Assembly (NCBI RefSeq): GCF_016920785.2
Contig: NW_024609837.1
Span: forward strand, 21,459,207 to 21,523,206
Source of the DNA: Ixodes scapularis
Taxonomy: Eukaryota; Arthropoda; Arachnida; Ixodida; Ixodidae
Length of the DNA: 64,000 nt
Reading direction: 5' to 3'
The translations under genes and the position numbers were made by a program. Every line of letters begins with the position of its first letter. The first letter of the stretch is position 1. Of the stretch, positions 1 through 11,100 are shown one piece after another. The notes under the pieces are model-generated. The model worked only from the letters and a program-made list of their open reading frames with translations. It was not told where the DNA came from and did no database searches.

Positions 1-2018
1 AGTACTCGTTCGTCTTTTGCACTGCCGTAAAATCCCAAGCAAGCGCCCGCTTAAAATTTTTATCCTGTAAAAGTGGGGGATGTATGCTTCTTAGGTCAAA
101 ATTATGTAAGGACATGTCTTTTGTGTATTTTCCTAATGTTACGAAATTGAGGGGTAGGCACTCGTAGAGCGGTTGGATGCTCGGTATTTGGTAGTATTTA
201 GTACGCTTAACCAACCAGCCCAAATAATATTTTAGTACAGATCCTGTATCTCCTGTTGTGGTGGCTGATATGGCGAGTGGATTCTATCGTGTGCGGCTCG
301 ATAGGGATTACCAGAAGTGACAATAGCAGCCAGTAGCCGTACTCTAATCCGGAAGTCTCCAAACCCCGGCCCGCTGCATGCTGCTACAAACGCCGAAATA
401 AGCATGCATAAGAAACAAAAAGGACTCCGGAGCACGCACCAGAAACACAAACAAATATATCAGAAAGAATGAGAGAAAACTGGTGCATCAAAACGTAGGT
501 CTCGCCATATTATTTATTGTACATTGTCGTCACCAGCATTAATATTCACAGTTTCCTGCTTTACGTTTGTGTAACTATGATAAAATTCCCTTGCATTCTC
601 ATGTATATCGTGCTTAGTGTCCTGCGCAGGGTTCTCCCTACGGTGGGCATCAGTGGCTTTGCCACCCAGCTCTGACTGACCGCCCACCGCTTGATCATGC
701 CACAGGATGACGATGCGATTTTGCCTGCGCTCATGGCTGAAGTCTGTCGTACTCAGCAGGCCCAAGCACCGCCACATTATCATGTGCTATCGTAACTGCC
801 GCCACTCTTTCAAACAAGGAGAGCTGAGCCGCAGAGCGCCGCCGGCAGTGCGGGGAGGGTGAGGGGGATGCTCGGCCGATGAGAAACACAAAATAAGCAG
901 ACGCAACGTATGCACACCGCGCAACAGTTCTCTCTGCAAGTATTGATTGACAGAGAGCAGAAAGCTGAGAGGACTTTTCTTCAACTGCTTAATGCTTGCT
1001 CACGCAATGGCTCGCTTTATCTTCGCCTCTTCGCTCGCTCCACGCCTTTCCTCCCCCCCCCCCCCCCCCCCCCCCTCCCTTTGCCTTTTTTTATTTCGAG
1101 GCAATTTGGTTTTGGTTTTATCACCGCAGAGTGGCGCCACTCAGAGGGCTGCAAAGTTAGGGAGCCTGCGGAAAGTGCATTCTTTTGGCAAGTCAGATTG
1201 TGTTGCTTAACAAACTACCTACCTCCCCTCCCCCCACTGCTAACATGGTGGTCATAACCACCCTTAAAAAATTCCTGCGTCATAACTCATGCATGTTGTC
1301 ATCATCAGATGTACCAGTCTCATGTCTTCTACCCTGTCTGAATATACTATAGTTCCCATGCGCTCTGATTTATTATTTGGAATTATTTGCAGTGTCATTA
1401 TTAGCTACATATTGCATTTAAAAATAAAGTATATGTATTCCCACCTTCCATATATTTTTGCTTTTTGCTCTAGTTTAAATCTTTTGTATTTAAATGCTTA
1501 TTAAGTCTTATTTATTTATTATTTCCTCATTTATATTGTCTTATTTATTTTCTGACCGTTGATACCATGACAGGTCCCCAATTCGGCCCTTCAGCCAAAA
1601 CGTTGGGAGACACCTACTCTAATACATGCCAATAATTCTGTACCCCACTGCTTGATCAGATAGGCGGTGAACCTATTGTAATGATTCATCCACCAAACCT
1701 ATGGCTTCCTTTATGAGTAGACCTAAGATGCAGAACTCTAAAACAGTAAAATAAAAATACTTCCCAAAACTTTCTTTTTTTGTTTATAGGAAGTGTTTAC
1801 TCGGTGATGACCTTGCATTGGTCTTGGCAGTCCTTGTGCCATGTGTGGGCAAATGAGGACGGTTCCTCGAGCTCCTGTCATGCTACGCCATCTCCCGGTA
1901 CTTGTCAGAAATGCGAGCGAATCTTCGACACACTTGCTCTCGGGCGAGGCAGCGCCATTCAGACGCAAACCAAGCTATTTACGAGACCCAGTTCAAGACT
2001 GCTCGTGGTCCTTTGCAG
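1..2018. other. Upstream IPO11 intron sequence
   Basis: No exon of importin-11 is recognisable here; the preceding exon (family segment around TLASKRLAADRKLF) must lie left of the window. The stretch holds a C run (about 1053-1075), AT-rich sequence at 1380-1540 and minus-strand open frames at 232-450 and 514-783 that I cannot assign. Confidence 0.7.
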
Positions 2019-2148
2019 CTGGCCAGCAACATCTTTGGCTTCATCCTGCAGCTGTGGACGAACCAGACGGAGGGCTTTCTCGGTCAGATGGCCAGCAATC
2101 AGGAGAGTGTGGGCATCCTCCTGGAGAAGTCCTACCTCTGCCTCAAAG
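2019..2148 (+). CDS. IPO11: IPO11 exon 1 of window
   Basis: Encodes LASNIFGFILQLWTNQTEGF and on to YLCLK. Acceptor ctttgcag, donor AAAG|gtggga, ends in phase 1. The start is the least certain boundary: the frame stays open back to a TGA at 1854 and another AG lies at 1961-1962, but the translated residues before LASN do not resemble the family. Confidence 0.8.
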
Positions 2149-5100
2149 GTGGGATGGACAGACCCCGCTCTAACAAACTGGGCTCGCATGGGCACAAAAT
2201 CTAAAAGCCAGAGAAGAAACAGGCAAAAAGAAGGGGAAAGGTAACGCACGCCCTTTGTCAGACTATGGGAAAACTGAGGGGAAGTGAAGAAGAATGCGAG
2301 GGCTGTCGCAACATGACACCAGAAGAAAATTTACCAACGAAGCGAGAAGGGCACAACAGCAAAACGACAACCAGATGTGGAGACGAGGGCGGGGAAGATA
2401 AGGATAATGTGAGAGCCAAGAGTTTCTGTTCCCTACCTTGATCTCCTTATCGCGTTGTTGTTTTGTTGTTGTGCCCTTCCCGTTTTGTTTTGCTTGTACT
2501 TTGTCTTCTGGCATGATGTTCAGACGGCCCTCGTATTCTTTTCCTTAGTTATCGTATCTCTGAAGTCGACCCCCTCTCCCACTTTTATTTATTTCCCCTG
2601 ACCTTCACCGTTTGTAGCTGGTTTTGACCACCTCTCCCCCATCTACTTGTCATTTGCTGCTTTTCCTTTCTTGTTCTGTTTTATTTTTCTTCATCTTCTG
2701 GCGTCACATTCCCACGGCCCTTGCATTCTTCTCCTTAATTTCTCCTAGTTTTCCCATCGTCTGACGAAAGGCAAAGGGCGTGCACCCTAAACGTCGCTTG
2801 TTTCCTTTCCCTTTTTTCTTGGACTTTTTTTTTTCTCGCCCTTTTAGTTTTTGGGCCTACCTTTACGTGCCAGCAGCACTCCTTGCTTTGGAGGCTTACA
2901 TATAGACCGACACGCGGAGCGACTCTGTTTACCAACACGGCCGGAAGGCCACGCATGTGCAGTAGCTACAGTCTAAGCTCATTACAACATACCTGGTTAC
3001 AACAGACATTTGGGTGTAACATACCAATTTGGGAAGTTCGGTTGGTTTTCCTCTACATACCATTGACTCAACTTCATATCTCCATACAGCATAATCCTTT
3101 TACAACAGACCGAAATCTTGGTTAAAATCAAGGTCTGTTATAACAAGCTTAGACTCTAAGTGGGCAAAAGCAGCCTGGCTCTCCGTGTTTTTGCCATTGT
3201 GTTGTGTGGCGTACGCTCATTGTTGACCTTGTAGGGACGCTTCTAGCTTTATTTGTGTCATACTTTCTGACAACGTATGTCGTATGCTATGCCTGACTAT
3301 TGGAGCTCGCTACCCGAGCCTGAATGGCAGCGGTATCGAAACAAACTGTGCGTGGGCGGCGTAGGCCTGCTGGACTTCCGACGTGAAGTTGCTGCCACCG
3401 AAGTTGACGGCTAATGTCGTCGTTTATTTGGTTTTGTCGCCAAGCTGGTTCACGGCCGACACGGTGCAGGCTTGCAAGTCTCTCGAGGCCTACGGTTACT
3501 TCGAGTCGGTTTCCGCTCTGCCGGCGGGATCAGCAGACTGTGGGTCTGCGGAAGTGTATTCATTAGTTAAATAAATACACACAGCGTCTTGAAGTCGATG
3601 TATGATATTTTTCCTACCCTCATAACAACAAGGCATGACAAGCCGTAACGCTTTGTCCGTTCTGCAGTCTTGGCGGTAACACGTTACAAGTAACGGCGTT
3701 ACCTGGAATGCGTTACTTTTTCAGTAACGTAGTACCTACTCGTTACTTTTTCGGCAGTAACGGGTAATGTACTTACGTTACTATTTCAAGTAACATAGTT
3801 ATGTTACTCGTTACTACTTCCCAAGTCTTGAAAGAAATTACACTTCAATTTTTTCCGTGCTTTTAGGCGTCAAGCCATGTTTTTCTTTGCATTTTTTCTC
3901 GTGAGTATTTAGGTGAAACCGTAAAAGAGATAAAGTAATTATGTTCAGTTTCTGCATGAACATAATGTTTCTTGATATATGAGCTTATGCATACCTGTAT
4001 CGTCAAAACCGTAAAACGTGTTAAATCATAATTTAAAAAGTAGTGCAGAAGTAACGTGCGTTACTTTTTATCGGTAGCGGTAACGCATTATTTTTATTTT
4101 TAGGTAACTTAGCTCAGTAACGCGTAGCTTTTATTTGCAAGTAACGAGTTACATATTTCGTTACTTTTTTTTCTGTAACGCCTACAACACTGCCGTTCTG
4201 TCGCCGATCCCCCTCTGCTGGGTAGCACGGGCGTAGCGAGCCTCCGATGAGCTCTTGGTCGGTGTTTTGTGCGCGAACACCATGGGAACAAGATCCGGGT
4301 GGTCTCGATCAGACAACGGTTTCCCTGCACATAAGCAGGCCTCTGGACGGAGATCGAAATGGAAGCCGCACTTGCCTTAAAAAAAAGTGCTTGCCGCAGA
4401 AGCGGTCGTCCGCACGAGGCGACCATTCTTTTCGATCTATGGATATTATCCACTTTCTATGCCTTTCAGAGTCCGCTGGGAACTTGTGAAAACTCACTCG
4501 GCTACTTTTCTTGTACATTTCGGTGCAATTAACGACAATACAGCTTCACGGCATGCTGAAATGCTATGACACCCATGCGAAACATGCGCCCTTTTGCCCA
4601 CACCACCCGGCTCCGGCGCGATCGCAGCGCCGCCGCAGCTCAGTGACGTCGAGCCCGCGTGTCGGTCTATAGGTGGATGGATGAATGTTGTTGGCCATAC
4701 CCTCTGCATTGGGCAGTAGCTTGCGCCACGTAGTCAACACTGTCCTTTGTAGACGTAATGTGCACGAAGGACAGTGTTGCTATGATTGGGTCAGTGGTTT
4801 GAGTGTGTTAGTGTTCCAATACCGACATGCATCCAAAAAGGAGAAAAACCATTTTACGTGAAAATGAATGTTTTCCTCGGGCCCTTGGCTTACTTTATGA
4901 CGGAGAAAGTTTGAGGAAGGGAGGAAGCGCATGGCCCTAATTAATTGATCGTGACGACGGCCGTCATGTTTTCAGTCCTGCGAAAGCTGGCGGTGCACGG
5001 TTTCAAGGAGCCTGGCCGGGTTCCCGAAGCAACCATGTTTCTCACCCTGGTCTTCCAGTGGATGAAGCCCATGCTACAGTGCCGTGAGCGTCCCCACGCC

Positions 5101-8100
5101 GTTTTACGCCTGTGTTGAAAACCGTCGTTAAGAAATGCACATACATATTGGATCTAATCAACATTTCATTGAACTTTCAGGAAAGTCGTTGCGATGCTCC
5201 TCTCATCCTCAGCTGCGCCAGATTTGCGAGAAGTATGTCGTCCTTTTCACCAAGGTGGTGAGTTGCTTTTTCTTTGCTTCTGATGGCGTTTCATTAGGTT
5301 ACTTTTATTTTTAATGCGAAAGCATTAACTGTCATGGAGCGAGCTGACGTCATCATTTTGAAGCGCGAAAACGGCACCTAGTTTCCTTCGGTTACATTGG
5401 CTGGCGCGCGTCGACGGGGCTCCCGTTGGCTGCTGTGCGTCAGTTTCCGCGACCGCTCTCCCCATGGCACTGCGTGTCCATCAGCGTGCCATTAACACGG
5501 AGCGTCCAAGGTCACCGTGCCCAGGGGAGCACACTTGCTGACCGGCGACGAGAAGTACACAGCAGACGAAAAAGGGAGCGGACGAGCAGCTTGCATGCTT
5601 TCGCATTCACAACTTATAAGAAATGCTTAGGTGTACCTCAATCTTTTTTTTTTACTCTTTACACTTCAAGATTGTTATTACTGAGGGAGAAGAAGGATGA
5701 AGGGTAAACTATGTTTCTTTGTTGCAGCTCCACGACGTCCTGGAACTCCACCCTTTCTCATACGTCCCTTTCATCAAGCCGTCACTCGAATGCGCCATCT
5801 CCCTCTGTTTCACCGAAGCGGGTGAAGGTGAGAACTCATTTTTCAGGAAGAATAATGGTTCTCCAGGACTAGAAACAGCTCTGTGAGGGGGAAACCTCCT
5901 TTTCTCTTTAGCGTTCCGTCTGCCTCCTCCTCCCCGGCCCTTACCCTTGCCCTACCTTCTTGAGTTGCAATGGACTACAGTATCTACTGCTCTCTTCATG
6001 CTTGTATAGATTTATAGTGGTTTGTTCCTTTTACAAGAAAGGCGGTGCGAGAGCATGAAGGGTCATGTGCTTTCACTCTTTGAAATTTTATTGCGGTTAG
6101 GTCTGTACTTTGGCACAAAATAACTGCCTTCATAACTATTGTGATTTCTCGAGTATGGCTGTTTTTTTTCTGGCGGGGTCTATTCTTGCTTAGTTGCCAT
6201 CAGCATTTCTAGGCATAAAAAGCTTCAGCAAGCATGTTGCCTTACTGCCGAATTCACAAACCTCACTCCAACTGAGACGCCCCTCCACTTTCTCAAGGAA
6301 GGTGCGAGGGCCGGCGCTGGCCAATCGCAATGACGAATAGGCGACCTAGGCTGCTTATCCGTCGTCGTGATTGGCCAGTGCCGGTCCTCGCACCTTCCTT
6401 GAGGAAATGAAAGAGCGCCTCAATTGGAGTGCGGTTTGTGACTTCGGCGGTTTGTCAGCTCCAGGTTAATGGAATTTCTAACTGCGAGGCTGTGGATGAA
6501 CTTCACAAAAAATTTATGGCAAATTGCGAAGCAATTGTATTGGATACGTGAAGCGTTCTAGCATCACAAACGTTTGGCGATACTCCGATTTGCCAGACGC
6601 CTACGTTCACGGCGCTCTTCATCAGATATAGCTTTACGTGTACCATGTGTACACTTGATAGTGGTACCTAGAATGAAGTGATACAACCACTAATTGGGCT
6701 GATAAACCTGGCGATCTTTCAGAGCCTTCCATACTCTCAAGTCCCTCTCCCTTGGTGCAAACAGGTGGTCGAGCTCCTCCTCGCCTGCCCCTCTGGTCGT
6801 ATGACCTCCCCATTAACCAATCAGTGTCAAGCACCTCACTCCTCCTCTCCCACCCATCGACCAATCAGTGTCGAGCCTCGCGGCCATGCCTTTGTCTGGG
6901 CTTCACGAAATGCCGAACACCTAGCCAAAGAACGTTTTCCGTTAATATTAAAAACGTTGACCGCCAAAGCGGATCCCTCGAAGGAACTTTGGAATGTCAG
7001 CCAATGCCTCATGAGACATGTGCTGTTCGTTCAGGGTGTCATGATCGTTTGTGCGTTTATGAACCATATTTATTTGAGTATTGATCGGTTCTTATGGAAA
7101 GGACCCAATGTACCTTGTGTGATAAGTCAATCACTGCAGTCTCGGATCGGCATTTTCTGCTTGCAGGTCTCCTGTTTGAGCGTTTCATTGTGCAGTCTCT
7201 CAACCTCATCAAGGCCATTGTTTCCTGCGCCGAATATAGGCCATGCAAGATCCCTGACGGTGTGTTTGCGACTTTGTTCTTTTACTTGCACATCTTTCGT
7301 TTAGTTGTTATTGTCTGGGTATTCGTATTTAGAGATGGTGTAACCCACTCAATGTTCTAACCCAAAGTGTTTCTTGACATTGGAGCCTCGTCCTTAGAGG
7401 TTTGAGTTTGACTGTTCCAAATTCATTTTAAGGTCAAGTTTGTGAAGCCTGACAGGAACATGTGACTGAAAAAAATGTTACATATGGTGTACCTTCGCCC
7501 TAAAATAAGTGTCTGACTTGTTTGACAGTGTGGGCAGGATGTCACTCCGATTGCTTTCATTACTGTCTCAATCATGTAAAAACGGGCCATGTCTTATTTA
7601 TTTTCTTCGACAGGATCACAAAGAAATTTAATGTCCTCTCAAACAGTGGGAGATCATAAACAACTCAGTGCTGGACAGATTAAGTACTTGTATCTTTGCC
7701 TTATGATGCTTATCGGTTTGATGCATCTTGCAGACACCCAAGACCCGGCCACGCTGGAAGCAGCCCAAGTGAAGATGTCCTTCTTCACTTACTCGACAGT
7801 CACCGAAATGTGTCGCCGCCTCGTGCTTCACTACTTCCTTCTTACCGAGGAAGAGCTCGCCACTTGGGACAATGACCCCGAAGGATTTGGTCAGTCTCGT
7901 TTGCCATTCGTGTCAAACAGCATACTTCCAGGCTAGTGTTATGTCTAATTTGTCCAAAAAAGCCCTCGAAATTATATCTTTACTTCGGCCAAGCAGTGTT
8001 CAAAATCAAGCTTTGCTTTGTATCGTAGACCGAACTTGATGCTCCATGAGTGGCGGTGATGAATAAACATACAAATAAATAAGTTTGAAGCCGTTTCCCA

Positions 8101-11100
8101 CCAGACTTGAGTTTGGTTTGGTTTAGCCGGGAGACAAAATATCTGCGTACATAGCACCAATCTCGCTACAGATTAGTGTAATCAGGGTTAGTGGCAGGCG
8201 AGTGCTATTGTCCTAAAACTAGTTGGATCTGCACTTTCTGGGGTACCGTACTCAGTGACTGGTTAAGAGTTTGGGGGAAACTCCTCCCACCTCTTTCCAC
8301 TTCAGCAGAGAAAATGCTGGTGGGGAGGTCGCCTCCTCTTGTGCATTCGCTCTGTTGAAGTGGAGAGGGGTGGGAGGAGCTTTCCCCAAACTCTTAACCA
8401 GTCACCGCCTTTAGTTTTTGTATGTTTAGACACTTTTAGTTCTTTGCATTTGATGTCAACAGCCAAGTTTGTTTCTGAGGGGTTAGCTTTACGGTTTTCC
8501 ATTGCCTCATTCGATTTGCACGAACTGCTTTGACCGTCTGACATTTAATTTTTTTGCACTTCTCAGCGTCGGACGGCGGCGGAGAGGCTTGGAAATTCTG
8601 CTTGAGGGTAAGTGACTGAATGAGGGCGCAGTCGCTTCGCTTAATTCGCCTCAAACATCCTTTCAAGTTCAAGACGGACGTCCTCACTGTTGATCTGTCG
8701 TTGCGCGTGTATCCGCTGCACACAGCAATGCACGGAGGTGCTCTTCTTGACCATCTTCCACGAGTTTCGGGAGACCCTGGCTCCTTTGCTGCTCGAAATG
8801 GTGCAGGGCATCCAGCCGACCGTGGACGCTAATTCCATCAGCTTCCAAGCCATGCTCAACAGGGATGCCGGTGAGCGCCGCGCCATCTCTGATCTCGTGC
8901 CAGAGACGGCCTTAGGGGGCATCATAGTAATGCCTGTAGTTTGTGTGCACCCCAAAAAATTGAGTTATTGTATGATTATTATTATTACTTGTTTTTGCAG
9001 CAGCTCCGGTCTAAACCGAAACCAAAATAAATGTCTGGTATTGCTTTAATGGCACAAATATGATCACAGCCGAAATGTTACGTCAAAGCGGAGCCACGTG
9101 CTCCACTAAGATCAATCTTAAAGATATGGCCAACTGCTCTTTGGCGGGTGGCAAGCAGGTTAACTTTTAGTCGAGGGACACTGGGCGGCACATCCTCATG
9201 GCGTCGCGTTGCGGTGGAGCTGCGGTACACCAATCGCAGAACCACAATGACGTCACGTCGCGGCCGTACGGCTGATGATCAGCGTTGCCATCCCTCTAGC
9301 AGGTAGTTTCGGTTCTGCTGTAGACACCCGAAACCAAACCTTGAGCCATAGTATTTCAAAACTATGCGCAATATCGAGAAGAAAAAAAAATTATACCTTG
9401 TAATTCAGGGACACTGCTTTAGCTGAAAACAGTCTTAATCCCAAATTAAAATATATTGACCGGAGTTGCGCTTTAAGTGAGTAAAGGAATTTGCTTCGTA
9501 CTCCTCCCATTGTGCGTTGCAGTCTACACGGCGGTTGGGCTCGCTGCCTTTGATCTGCACGATGACCTGGACTTCGACAACTGGTTCCTGCACGTCCTCA
9601 TTCCCGAGCTCAAGGTTTCGGACCCAAGGTGACGAAAGATCTTTTTTCCGCGTTTCTAGAAGGGAGGGGTGTGCCTCCAAAAGCAAGGTGAAGCGTAAAA
9701 AAAAAAAAAGTAATCTGCAACGGGATGGTTAGGTGCCGGCAATCGTAGCTTCACGCAAGAGTGCGTTTGGGTCAAAAATTTGCTGCTTCTCTAATCCTTC
9801 ATGTCAAAATACCACTGGATGGAAGTTTAGTAGTGCATTCTATGTTTGTATTGGTCGCAGGCATTTACTTTCGGCTTTAGCACTCCATGTGCTAGAAGCG
9901 ATCACTAAACTTTGTTGACCACCAATATTGACTGATTAAGCCTCTGAAAAGTATCTTCCGTAAAATCCTGTAAGGGCACCCTGCCCCGAGAGATTGCTGA
10001 TCCCGCTTTTTTTGCCGAATATGCATTGGCTAACAGTTCCAAAACATTGCCCAGCCCCGATTCCCGATCGGTTATTGTGACATGCGAGTTTGTAGCGGGA
10101 CCCTGTATGCTTGTCACTCAATGAGACGCAAATCTTCTGCGACATCGGTTGGCGTGACATACGAGTTCATAGCGAGTTCCCGCATATTTATTGCATTGTG
10201 GAACAGCAGTTTACTGCGTCCATGATCTGCGGTATCATTTCCTGTGACACGGTAGTTCGTAGGGAGTTCATTGCACCGTGGAAAGCGAATGTGATGTGTT
10301 TGTGATCTGCGCTCTTGGTTCCCATGACACGGGTGTTGGCGAGTTTTGGCTTGTCTATCGCACTGTACAGTGCTAGTCTGTCTGTGTTAACCTGTGTGTC
10401 CGCTATCTGTGGTATCAATTCCCGTGTCTGCAGTGCCTGGTCTTTATCACTTCCTTGATCACTTTTGATAAACTTTCTCTGCCTCATTCTCAAAGATCTC
10501 CCACCTGATATCTTTCACCATTTATCTCTTCAAAATGGGCGGGCGTCCTTACTGGTGGTGCAGTAATGGAAAGGTCTGTTTGAGACTTGCTGAATATGGC
10601 AACGTGGGCTCTTGAAACTTCAGCGCACAATTAACTCGCAGTCAGAATGGGTATCACGAGACTCTGTTGCATGCTCGGTTCATTCGATTTTGTTGTCACT
10701 TCCAACACATTCGTAAGTTGCTATTTGTCTCCCTAGCCACTGCGGTTCAAACTCAATTTTTTTTCAGAATGACTAGAGATTTCTGCAAAACAAATGTACC
10801 ACCTATAGGCTTCCCTGTTTTGGCCGACCGAGCTAGCTACTTGTTTTGTGCCTTGTTGGCTGGCGCTTCCCTGCCCGGTGCAATGTTGTTGCTTGCTCAA
10901 ACTGTACCAAAGAAAGGAAGTATTTTATGGCCGTAGATGTTACAGGAACTTCCCAACTGCAATCACGGCCTCGGGGTTGTGCCAGGTAGAAGAACTTGTC
11001 ATTCTTGTGCACTTGCGTGTGAACTGCTTCCTAACATCAGGCAAAACACACACACTTGGCTCTCACCGGGCAGATTTGTCTTTCGTGGCTAATGGCGGAT

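Larger units (their letters stand above)
2901..4671 (-). mobile_element. THAP-fragment DNA transposon, copy 1
   Basis: Bounded by inverted tatagaccgacacgcg (2901) and cgcgtgtcggtctata (ending 4671). Carries a decayed THAP-like reading frame on the minus strand near its right end and a second frame on the plus strand near its left end. Contains two younger insertions (2969-3156 and 3665-4192). The same element lies inverted at 30291-32220. Flanks show no duplication beyond TA. The coding strand is assigned from the THAP frame. Superfamily unresolved: THAP domains occur in P-type transposases, but no P catalytic core is visible. Confidence 0.85.

Noticed and set aside
910..1257. Open frames with a proline or leucine run
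   Set aside because: Created by the C run at 1053-1075; no conserved domain and inside an intron.
1790..2018. Longer version of exon 1 from the tttatag acceptor at 1789
   Set aside because: Frame from that acceptor hits TGA at 1854, and the translated residues lack family similarity.
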